NCBI GenBank assembly: GCA_026874595.1
Contig: CM049311.1
Span: forward strand, 61,324,453 to 61,388,452
Source of the DNA: Sipunculus nudus
Taxonomy: Eukaryota; Annelida; Sipuncula; Golfingiida; Sipunculidae
Reading direction: 5' to 3'
Length of the DNA stretch: 64,000 nt
Shown piece after piece: positions 1-11,700 of the stretch (position 1 is its first letter; every line of letters begins with the position of its first letter). The notes under the pieces were generated by a model, which worked only from the letters and a program-made list of their open reading frames with translations, did not search any database and was not told where the DNA came from. The translations under genes and the position numbers were made by a program.

Positions 1-71
1 ACCAAACATTAGGCCAGTATCTGTAAGCATTGTATTGCGAAACTAGAATATTAGCAAAAGTTGATAATCAT

Positions 72-410
72 TTATAAATTTAAATTGGAGAGGTATATAC
101 CATGTTTCATAACAATCCACCAAATGCTTCCTGAGAAATAAGCTCCTAAGTTTTTTTTCCATACTAAGCTCTGTGACCTTGAAAAGTAGGTCAAGATCAC
201 CCATCTTTGAACTTGACCAAGATTTTGTAAATATAATGCAATAGCACTGAAGAAATGAAGTTCCTGTGTTGAATACCTTTGGAGATATCCTGCACAAAAG
301 GCCAAAATTGAAAAAATCCGATAAAATTTCATTAAAAAATCAAAAATTGCAGGTGGCGCCACCAAAATTGTGCAGCACATACAGACCATCAGCTCTAAAA
401 ACTAAAACAC
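72..410. repeat. Dispersed repeat family I, copy 1
   Basis: Shared with 1079-1405 and 3100-3740: blocks about rising calcium-like spacing are absent, but the order is constant: a GTTTCATAACAATCCACCAAATG-like start, GACCTTGAAAAGTAGGTCAAG, CACCCATCTTxGAACTTGACC, then GGTGGCGCCACC (352-363). No protein frame is convincing. It is probably a non-autonomous mobile element. Confidence 0.7.
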
Positions 411-1078
411 CTATGTAGTACAACTCAGGAACCAGAAAATCATAAATAATCCATGCACACATGAGAATGAAATGTAGTGATCTAAATTATCATATGTACA
501 CAAGACATATTAGTGACACCAAAAAATGTCAATGTGGCCACCCATCAGAAGATCCCAACCACTACCTACTGCAATGCCACCTCTATAACTCCACTAGGAA
601 AACATACATACCTAGGGATACCCCATTAAAAGTTCTACTTTTTGGTGACCCAAAAATAGATGACAAATCAAACAAGGAAATATTCGAATCAGTAGCAAAC
701 TTTATTGAAAACTCAAACAGATTCTAACATAAAATAATTTGACAATTTTGACAAACTCATCCCACACCCACCAAAACTCTCTCTCTCCTCTCAACTGGCA
801 CCTTACACTATCCAAATCACAACTAAAAACATAGTCATTATGCTATCCACATCTTCCATGATACTTCAGTCATCAATATGTTAACATCACAACCCCCCCC
901 CCCCCCCCCCCGCCATGCATCAGAAAATTACCACTTTAGAATTCAGGAGCGAGCTTCATAAGCTTTAAGTAGCTTGCGCTCAATCTATTGATACATGTTT
1001 ATATTTATATATGTGCTTAGGTAGAATACCACATGAATGTACTTACTATGTATTGTGTCAATAAATCATTCAAAAACC
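411..1078 (+). mobile_element. Non-LTR retrotransposon (LINE) 3' fragment
   Basis: Translated on plus it gives NSGTRKS(stop)IIHAHMRMKC then KCQCGHPSEDPNHYLLQCHL, the Cys-His end typical of LINE reverse transcriptases (CxCG...HxLxxC). The frame ends at 727 with ENSNRF; an untranslated tail with CAATAAATCATTC runs to about 1078. The same C terminus, ending ENTNRF, occurs at 18335-18890 on minus. It is 5' truncated with one in-frame stop and is dead. A poly-C run (893-911) sits in the tail. Confidence 0.88.
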
Positions 1079-1405
1079 ATCAGTCCCAATGATCATAGTA
1101 AGTTTTGTGAAAATCCACACAATGGTTCCTGAGATATAAACTTCTGAGTGTTTTTCTATAATCAGCTCTAAAATGTAGAAAAATGGGTCAAGGTCACCCA
1201 TCTTCCAACTTGACCCAGATTTTATCGATATACATCTTCACTGATGAAATAAAATTCCAACGGTGAATCTTTTTAGAGATATCCCGCTCACAAGGTAAAA
1301 GTTAACAGATGCAGAACGGACGGACGGACGGACAGACACCGGACAGACAGATGGACAGCTTGGGTGACGACAATAGCCCATCAGCCTGTAAGCTGAGGGC
1401 TAAAA
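1079..1405. repeat. Dispersed repeat family I, copy 2, with GGAC tail
   Basis: Repeats the family I blocks (TAAGTTTTGTGAAAATCCAC, GGGTCAAGGTCACCCATCTT) and ends in a short (GGAC)n microsatellite (about 1317-1356) followed by GCTGAGGGCTAAAAA. The tail recurs at 3650-3740. Confidence 0.75.
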
Positions 1406-1408
1406 ATG

Positions 1409-2212
1409 GCTGTACATGTGTATTTGTCATGAAAATTTCTATTTTTCATGAATTTTTCTGAGTTTAGGAGCCGTAAAACGGTCAAAAGTAAGTCAACCAA
1501 GACAAAACGCGAACTAGATCTGTAACTGGTCATTATCTGCCAACACATCAAAAATCAGGCCAATATCTGCAGGCATTGCGAAAAAAAGTCCGTACATGTG
1601 TATTTGTCATGAAAATTTCTGTTTTTCATGAAATTTTCTAAGTTTAGGAGCCGTAAAACGGTCAAAAGAAGGTCAACCAGGATGAAACGCGAACTCGATC
1701 TGTAACTGGTCATTATCTGCCCACACACCAAAAATCAGGCCAATATCTGCAGGCATTGCGAAAAAAAGTCCGTACATGTGTATTTGTCATGAAAATTTCT
1801 ATTTTTCATGAAATTTTCTAAGTTTGGGAACCGTAAAACGGTCAAAAGTAGGTCAACAGGGACGAAACGCAAACTTGATCTGTAACTGGTCATTATCTGC
1901 CCACACACTAAAAATCAGGCCAATATCTGCAGGCATTGTGAAAAAAAGTCCGTACATGTGTATTTATCATGAAAATTTCTATTTTTCATGAAATTTTCTA
2001 AGTTTAGGAGCCGTAAAACGGTCAAAAGTAGGTCAACCGGGACGAAACGCGAACTGGATCTGTAACTGGTCAATATCTGCCCACACACCAAAAATCAGGC
2101 CAATATCTGCAGGCATTGCGAAAAAAAGTCTGTACAACTGTTTGATTTCGGAATGACAGAAGGACGGACATGTGTAAAACTATATGCCCCGGCCACTTTG
2201 TGGCGGGGCATA
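1409..2212. mobile_element. Helitron/pearl-like element, 5' truncated: four 180-bp tandem units and a terminal hairpin
   Basis: Units start at 1412, 1592, 1772 and 1952 (exact 180-bp period), each holding AGGAGCCGTAAAACGGTC and CCAATATCTGCAGGCATT. The array ends in a hairpin, ATGCCCCGGCCAC / GTGGCGGGGCAT (2184-2211). The same units and hairpin form the complete element at 20541-21910. The 5' end with CTAGATGTG is missing here, so this copy joins family I abruptly. Assignment to Helitron-like elements is by architecture. Confidence 0.7.
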
Positions 2213-2410
2213 AAAACTGAAAACAAATCTGTAGTGGAATTTAGAGATCTGTTATGATGATAACAAAATAACAATTAATCCATTTTACATTTAATATATA
2301 TGCATGAAACTGCATATAAATGATAGAAATATAGGATTTAACTGGCATTATCAGTAAATTTTCAGTTAACACTTATACAAACAAAATAAGTGATATCTAA
2401 TCATACAGAC

Positions 2411-2737
2411 CTTAACAGCAAGCTCCCTGTTACTGGTCTGTGAGGAAGCCAGTCGGCGGAAGAAGTATCCCAGGATCTCCTTGACAACCTCAACATCCTC
2501 GTCCTCTGAGCAGACCAGACACTGCAGCCTCAGAAGCAGCTGTTCCTGCTTCTGCTGTTTCTGCTGCTTCCTCTGCTGCTGTGTCTTGCTTGACTCTTCC
2601 TCATCCTCATCTGTCTTGGCTCCTGGAGTCTGGTCATGGAGGAGGAACTCACAAAGACACTGGACAGGAAGCACCTCCAAGGAACCTTCATTGGATTCGA
2701 CCAGGTTAGCCAGCCAGGGCATTGATTGCGAGGTTCC
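2411..2737 (-). CDS. INTS1: INTS1 exon 21 (last exon in window)
   Basis: 327 bp, TTTATAAG|GGAACC to GTTAAG|GTCTGT, phase 0 both ends. It encodes SQSMPWLANLVESNEGSLEV and LPVQCLCEFLLHD, then an acidic/Gln/Lys-rich linker (DEDEEESSKTQQQRKQQ) and ILGYFFRRLASSQTSNRELA. The vertebrate protein has a similar charged linker at this place. The next exon must lie to the left of the window. Confidence 0.98.
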
Positions 2738-5700
2738 CTTATAAAAAGAAAATAAATAAATCATTCCCCTACGAGAGGTCTTTCTTAATAGTTCTGGGCT
2801 CTGCAGTTCAAAAAATGAAAAGGCTACTTATGTTACAGTGTATAAAAAAGAACATCCCTTCAATTATCAATTTATTATTTTTTTATCAATAGGACTTTTT
2901 CTAATTTAGACAGAAATGTTAAAATGAAGTGATAAATCTGACTGAACTGGCAAGCTGTAGTCCAGACTGAGCACTGCCCTTTGGCAAGAAAATAACTAGA
3001 ATATCAGCAGAAGCTGACAAAAGCCCTCAGCCAAAAGAACAGTGTTTAGAGGTGGTAACAGTAACAAGTACTAAATATCTGTTCTCACATGGATGTATAT
3101 CTTTACATGTCTCAGTTATAAATTTAAAATGGAGAGGTATGTTCCATGATTCATAACAATCCACCAAATGCTACCTGAAATATAAGCTTCTAAATTTTAT
3201 TCTATTATAAGCTCTGTGACCTTGAAAAGTAGGTCAAGGTCACCCATCTTCGAACTTGACCGAGATTTTGTCGATATACATCTTCACCAAAGAAATAAAA
3301 TTCCTATTGTGAATCATTTAAGAGATATCCCGCTCATAAGCCCAAAGTTGAAAAATCCGATAAAAATTAATTAAAAATCAGAAATTGTAGGTGGCGCCAC
3401 CAAACTTGTGTAGCAGGTACAGACTTTCAGTCCGAATAATCATAGTAAGTTTTGTGAAAATCCACCAAATGGTTACTGAGTAATAAGCATCTAAGTGTTT
3501 TTCTATAATCAGCTCTAAAATGTGGAAAAATAGGTCAAGGTCACCCATCTTCAAACTTGACCGAGATTTTGTCAATATACATCTTTACGGAGGAAATAAA
3601 ATTCTGACAGTGAATCCTTTTCAAGATATCACGCTCACAAAGTAAAAGTTAACGGACGCCGGACGGACGGACAGACAGACGGACGGACAGCTTGGGTGAC
3701 GACAAATGCCCATCAGCCTAAGGGCTGAGGGCTAAAAAAGGAAGATTAAATAAGCTGTAATTACTTCAATATTTAAACATGAAGCCCTCTAGATCTATAG
3801 TCTGTATGCTAACAATTTGGCTGACATACTATTATATATAACACAACTACCACTGGCCTACTTTCACTCAGCAACAGAAGTCAACAGGTAGCATGAACAA
3901 GTGTTCACACGAATGGTTATGTAATTATCTAATTGCAGCATGTGACTATTAGGAGTCAGGTGAAAATTTCCATCCAGGTAAAGCCCCCCCCCCCCCCTCC
4001 TTAAAGCCACAACAGCCTTGTTTACACTTGTGTCTGTAAGTTGCTCTGTATTCTGTGAGTAGGATTTGGCAAAAGCACTGAATGTACTTCCACAACACTT
4101 TATTCTTTATTAATTTTACAGGGGGTTGGCACATTGGCTTTAAAACCCCACAAAATTTTTATGTGGATCTGGATAAAAGGGTGAGTCTAGAAGAATATTT
4201 TTTCCTTGTTGGTTATAAACATTCTGTTGAGTGTTGCTCTAAAACCTCGGCATCCCACGCCTTACCTGTCGCTGGATGATCTCTAACAAGAAGTCAGGTT
4301 TACGGCTGCGACACAGCAGGTTTCCCAGGCTCAGCACGGCATTCAGCTGCTTCAGCTGCTCCAGTACCTGTGCATGTGGCTTCCTAACCTGTCCACTGAT
4401 CAAACAAAAATCAAGGTAAACAACAAATGACTGATGGATGCTCAGCAGCTTAACTAAAGCAAGCAAATTTGTGGTATTTATGTCCCCTGCTTCTGCCTCA
4501 TGTTGTCCCCATTTTGCTTTCTCAATGTTTTAGTTTTTATTTTCCCCTGATGATATCTCCACATGTCATAGTCATTTGGTTTTAGTTTCACTGACCCCTG
4601 AAGATGTCTCCACATGTCATAATTTTTGTGAACTGGGAACAAAAGGGAAAATTTTTGTTTGTTTTGGAGCTGGTTATAATAATTATTCAGACAGACACTC
4701 AAAAACCAATTCTAACCAAGGTATGCATGAGAGCAATCACTGACCCAAATTTGAATGAAATCAGATAATATCTAGGAAATTGCACAGAAACGAAAGCCTG
4801 ACAGACAGGGGGACAGACCGACAAACCCAAATCAATGACCCTATTCGGGGAAGCAGGGGACAATAACTACTTTTTGTCAGTCACCACAAAACGAGGATAC
4901 AGAAATGAAGGTGTGTACCTGATGATTCTTAGATTTTGTATAACTTTATTCTCTGGGATTCTATCAATTATTTCCTCCCTAAATAAATGCACTTTGTAAT
5001 ATGGAGGTGAACTTTGACCCTATATATGCTCTTGGTGCCATATAGTATTGTATCTGAAAGGAGACGTGTGGCACATGCCAGAAAACAGTCAAGAGCTTTG
5101 GACTTGTGATTGGGCATACATTTTTCTTGAACACAGGAAAACAATGATATTGTGGAATTGGTAATGCTGCACATCACATAGAATATTTAAAATTTGCCTA
5201 AATTACATGCTGAATATAATCATAACAATTTTATGCATGTTAGCAATTAATGAAGTGGGAAACTGAACTGCAACCTTTGGGTCCATCTTTTGACAATATG
5301 TTGTATAAGTATTCTATATTTTTTTTTCAAAATAGGGAAATTTCAGCTGACCCTACCAAGAACCATGTAATGAGTGTCAGCATTTTTTCAGTTCACATAT
5401 GATATCACACAGCTACTTTGGGCTGTTGTAATTGTTACCTGGGTTCCATCCGTGTGACCTGGGAGAGAAGAAGCGAGTTAGCCTCGGTGATTGTTACTTT
5501 ACTAGTGGCGGCAGCCAGGTGCATCTCAAACTCCAAAATCTCTTGTTTCTCAACCTCAGCCACCTGAAACATAATCCAATCATGTAATAACAAGGGTGGT
5601 ATACCAATATCACCATTAAATGATATTTAAAAATTACACGACTGTATATTATATACTAGCTGATAAACCCAGTATACCTGGCTTTTTACCGGAGATGGTG

Positions 5701-8700
5701 AGATGTATTAACTGAGAGGAGGAATGTTGGGTAATTTTTTTTAATCAAAAGAAAATACAGAATTTCATTGGGTTACTGTCTCAATAAAATTTGTACAAAT
5801 ATATTCATTAAATTTATTTTGTGGCACTGTGCTTGTGTCAAGAAATTCATACATCGGTATGTTTATACCTTAATTGAAGACCTGGTAAGTGGTGATATTT
5901 ACATTTGTGAACTGGAAACGGACATGGGGGCACTCAGGTTTTTCGATGATCTTTAACTGGTTACTATTGTTGGACCTTTAAAGAAAAGGTTGATGTGGGG
6001 AAGACATGAAATATTAATCAAACATAACTTTTAAGGCAAGGAAATGTTTCCTGAAGAAAAGACAGAGTCCAGGGGGTCCGTCCCCCTTTTCAGCCACAAC
6101 AATTTTTAAATCGTATCAGAACAATTTTGAGGCCTGGAAAACCCCGACCTCACCCCAACATTTACCCTTTTGTGGAAATGGGGACCTTGTATTAGGTTTT
6201 GTCATTAATCCTCCTGGGTAGAATCCCTTCTCATAAAGCGAGAGTGATGTGTGTCTCACACTGCAGACCACACACGTGGGTCAGAGCCTTTGTCAAATTT
6301 CAGGCCAAACATGCTTAAATCCGTCACTGAAAGCAAGGTTAATCACAGGCATAATAGTCCTTTATCCTGCACTGGAAGTAACCACAAAGTCTGGTCTTTG
6401 CTGAAGGCAGTTTGCCTGTTTTTGGTGATAGTCTCCACTCATGTCAGAAAACAAGCCAAGATCACTCAAAACGATGTATACATTAAAATTTATTTATTCT
6501 CATATTGGCAAGGACACTGCATGAACAATAACCTATAAAATGAGGTATGACACAGTGTTGTATGCAATGTGGTTTCATAAAACATTGCAAACAAATGTGG
6601 ACCGAATTCCTTTCATTAGTATTAGATTTATAATCAGGGATGGTATACCAATATTATGTTTGTAGTATAATATTTAAAACTTACATGACTGAATATTATA
6701 TATTTAACTAGAATACGGGTAGTCGACAAGCGACTACGTGTATCCGCCTAAATCAGAGTGGAACGGGTGAAGTGAGGCATGGATTAAGTGGCAAGGGGAA
6801 ATAGAGTGAAGTGTTGCATATTAGCATGGATGTCTGCAGCCAAATTGTGTATGAAGGTTGCCCCCCCTACCACAAAATCCAGAAAGCCGTCCCAGTTGTA
6901 TACATATGCAAAATTTAAGGCAGATAAGTCAAACCACTACATGTATACGAGTGATTTTAGCCCCTGGCAGACAATCAGATGGACGCTGAGCAAAAATGGT
7001 TGCAGGTGACGGCACCAGTTTTGCGTATGATAAAGAGCTATGTGAGAACTATACACATGCAAAACTTTGGCCCAATCGGTCAAACGGTTCCCAAGATATG
7101 AGCTTGGATGTCTGCTGCATAAACTAGAATGCAGGTGGCTCCACCTGTCATAAAATCAAGAGAGCTGTTAGGGATGTATAAACCTGCAAAATTTTAGCCA
7201 GATACGTCAAACCACTGCCGAGATACGAGTGATTTTATCCCATGGCAGACAAACAGACAGGAGCTGTGCAAAATTGGCTGCAGGTGGCGCCACCAATTTT
7301 GCGTATGTTATAAAGCTCTCCAAGGGCTACATTTGTGCAAAAAAATTTTCCTGATCGGTCAAACGGTTCCCGAGATATGAGCTTGGATGTCTGCAGCGTA
7401 AACGTGAATGTAGGTGGCGCCACCTGTCATAAAATCAGAAAAGCTATCCAGGATGTATACGCATGCCAAATTTCAGGTGAATTAATCAAGTCACTGCAGA
7501 GATATGAGTGATTTTAACCCTAGGCAGACAAACAGATGGACACTGTGCAAACATGGTTGCAGGTGGCGCCACCATTTTTTGTGTATGTTATAAAGCTCTC
7601 CAAGGGCTACATTTGTGCAAAAAATTTTCCTGATTGGTCAAACGGTTCCCGAGATATGAGCTTGGATGTCTGCAGCGTAAACGTGAATGTAGGTGGCGCC
7701 ACCTGTCACAAAATCAGAAAAGCTATCCAGGATGTATACGCATGCCAAATTTCAGGTGAATTAATCAAGTCACTGCAGAGATATGAGTGATTTTAACCCT
7801 AGGCAGACAAACAGATGGACGCTGTGCAAACATGGTTGCAGGTGGCGCCACCATTTTTTGTGTATGTTATAAAGCTCTCCAAGGGCTACATTTGTGCAAA
7901 AAAATTTTCCTGATCGGTCAAAAGGTTCCCGAGATATGAGCTTGGGTGTCTGCAGCGTAAACGTGAATGTAGGTGGCGCCACCTGTCACAAAATCAGAAA
8001 AGCCATCCAGGATGTATACGCATGCCAAATTTCAGGTGAATTAGTCAAGTCACTGCAGAGATATGAGTGATTTTAACCCAAGGCAGACGAACAGATGGAC
8101 ACTGTGCAAACATGGTTGCAGGTGGCGCCACCATTTTTGTGTATGTTATAAAGCTCTCCAAGGGCTACATTTGTGCAAAAAAATTTTCCTGATCGGTCAA
8201 ATGGTTCCCGAGATATGTGGGTTTATGTGTGGAAACAGATGCACAAACGGACGCAGAGTGCAGAGGAAAGGTCAGAGGTCAAAACAAAATCGGGGCGCAG
8301 CAGTTCACATGTGACCCGAATATAATCCCGGGTTTCGTAAAATTCCGCCCAGCGGTTACGGAGGAGTTCTCCGGAAACCTAAGCGGTGGCGGTGGCTGCG
8401 TGCAGCTGAAAACATAGTATCCGCAAAACTCTGTTTTGGCGGATACAATTATAAACAGGGACTGTACACCCATATCATATTTATATAATAATATTTAAAA
8501 CTTACATGACTGTATGTTACAGCCTATAAACATGCGCAGAATACCAAAATTATATTTATATTGTAATATTAAAAACTTACATGACTAATTTATAAAATCA
8601 GGCTTGGCTTCAAATGCAACTAAGCATCTGAAAATTTTGTATTTGAAATAAATGCTGAGCTACAAGAAACACTGCATCTACATTTGCAATGTAGAGCTGA

Positions 8701-11700
8701 AAATGTCACTCACCTGTCTTTCTTTGTTTTTGATATCCTCGGCCGCCTTGTCATGGGTCACCATAGTGGGCGGCGGGAACTTATAATGGCTGTTCAACAA
8801 AAAAAAAATAGAAAAAGTTTCACTTAAATTTTAATAACTGAAGAACATAAAATGATTAGAACCAAAACATTAAAAAATGTTTATAATTTTACTTTCTAAA
8901 ATTGAAAAAGGTTATACTTTTACTTATTATCACAGACTGAATAAAGATGTGCTTGGCATACCACAATTGTGTAAATATATTGATGCATATATCCTTCCCA
9001 AAGTCAGAAACATACACAGTACACATCCTCCTGCATGAAGATAAAGGGCATATTCCACATGTTATCACACATGCTAGACATTAAAAAAAAAAAGAGTGAT
9101 TTGGCAGGCCTGGAATGGTAAAACTATCATATCACTTGAAGTTTAAAGAAAAATTCCTGAAAAAAACATGACCTACTTTGTCATACTCATCTCCATGAAG
9201 CAGCGAAGAATCGGGTACTCATCCCAGGCTGTCCGACCTGACAAAACAGTCATCAAAGATGTTATACCAGCATGTGTGTATGAAGTCAATCAAATTTAGA
9301 GTTATTTATGGTAACCTGTCAAGTAAAAAAATTTTTGTTCTAATTATAATATTAATATAGTTCTGGTGCTCCATATGTAAGAGGAATGAAAACAAATGGT
9401 TGAAGTTTGCACTTTAAATGCAAGAATTCTCCTAAATATATGAATACTGCATTATATAACTTCTGTACTGTAATGTTTCACTAAACTGTTATAAATCTTG
9501 ATTTATATTTCCTTTATGGATATGGAGGTAAGATATCTCTAGATATTATTTCATTTGTTTATATATTATATTTATTTGTTTGTTTATATATTTATCTACA
9601 TATTTTCTATTAATTTATATTCAACTTGTGGTATGTATTGGTGTTTGATGCAACATATAGAACAAACATGTTCTCATAACATTAAAAGCAGATATTTGCA
9701 TGTGTCTTTGATTGTGTTTATTTCATTAATAGTCAATTTGTATGCATTCAGTGTCCCAATTCTACATTAGGAGTTTAATTTAGTATTCATTCAATCCAAA
9801 CATTTATGAGAAACCTTAGGCAGACACCGTTAATCTTGTTATTTAAGTTGTCTGTGTTTATATTACTTTTGTTAATTTAACTGACTGAACTCAGATCAGT
9901 TTGCTCAGTTGTTAAATAAGATTTTGAATAATGTTGAATAATGTTGGGAAGTGTAGGCCATGTGGCCATTTTTTCCTGAATGAAGTTCTGTTCTGTTTTT
10001 TTTACCTCCAGTCCTTTATCAGTTTATTTTATAAGATACCGACAATACATATTTTATATATTTAACAAATTTTATATATCAACTCACCAAAGGTGGCAGG
10101 GTTGTAGGCTGCAATGATCAGTAACATGACCCAGGCCTTCCAGTAGAGGGCTGTGATAGCAAGGGTTGGAGCTGTGTACCTAGAATGACCAGCGAATAAA
10201 TACAACAGCACAGTACACAGACCGAGATGTGTTACAAATTAGGGTGGATTTGAATGTGGAATCAGGCAATAAAACTGTAAACTTCATTTATTTTACATGG
10301 ATTGTGCAAATAGTTATTGTAACTAATAAAGGCACTCTCCATGGATCAGGTGGTGGGGATCTGTAGTATCTAGAGGTGGGGGAGACCAGAGAACCAGGAG
10401 AAAACCACCGGACATGAAACTACAATTTACAAACCATTAAAACCCATGCTGGGGATTGAAAATGAGTCCCTCAACTGTCACAAGCAATGGTGTTGGTAGG
10501 GGTAGGTACTCTGAAATCTTTCTACACAGATAACATGTGCAAAATCCTTGCAAGATCGACACTGACATTTATTATAGGGGTAATTGACCTATCCATGTAC
10601 TCTATATGACCTTTATCGCATATTCATCCAATGAATAATCATAAGCATTGGACTAACAAGCAACCAATCAGGTGACCTTAAACATTGTAAAGGGTCAATC
10701 ATCTGACAAAAACAAAATTTTGCATAATTTAACAGAGCTCTGTCAAACAGAACACGTGTAGTCTGAACCAGTAGGCAATACCCAGGTCGGCATGTTTTCA
10801 GGGATATTTTTTTTATACAAAGGAAACAATATAGAAAATTCTAGTTTATAGGCTGCAGGAGCCATTCCTCTTGACTACAGAGTAAATTATAATGTCTTAC
10901 CTGGCATGTAAATCGTATGAGACAAATAATTCAAAATATTGCAAAACAGTTCATAATGACTGCGATATAAGGACAGCGATACCAGTTGATGACGTCAGTC
11001 AATACGACATCATGCGTCATCGACCTTTGTGACATCATTATTACATTATAAGCAGCTCTCGCTACCATGGGCAAGGAAAACCTTCTGTGTAGTAGTGTTT
11101 TGGGGGCTCACTGAAATAATTAGGTCAAAAGGGTGGAGCATTTGGGTTGTGGTGGATAGGTCAGTTTTCATCATCAATATGCCAGGTATTGAGCAGTGCT
11201 TACCCTTTTGGCAGTGGTATATTATCCGGGTGATGGTAAGTACACAGGTTCAGCAGAGCATCCACTAAGCCAAGTCTCTCAATCTGTAGCACTGGGAAGT
11301 CCTCTGAGTGTAGCGGTGCTGATCGTCTGACCAGCATATACGCAAGGTCAATGGCATCTGCTGGGGTCAGGTGCAGCTCCTGTGTCAGCCCAATCAGCAA
11401 CACACGCATCAGAGTGTCCTCCATCACTGGAACCTCTGACACCAGCCGGAAAATTACCCTAGAATTTAACAGGAATAACTGAGAGATAATTGGAACATTA
11501 ACACAGCCGTGCAAATGAGTACTGTAAGACGTATTTGCATCTGGGTAATTCTTATTCATATATAAATCTGGATTAAGGACTCAGGTACTTATGTAGGCCA
11601 ACTACATAAGTAAACTGATTGGAAAAAAATCCCAATACCCTAAAATTGCTACAAAAAGTTTTCAAACATTTTTTGTGGTAGTTGACATCAGGAATAACCT

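Noticed and set aside
2481-2744. Plus-strand Cys/Ser-rich ORF
   Set aside because: Antisense shadow of INTS1 exon 21.
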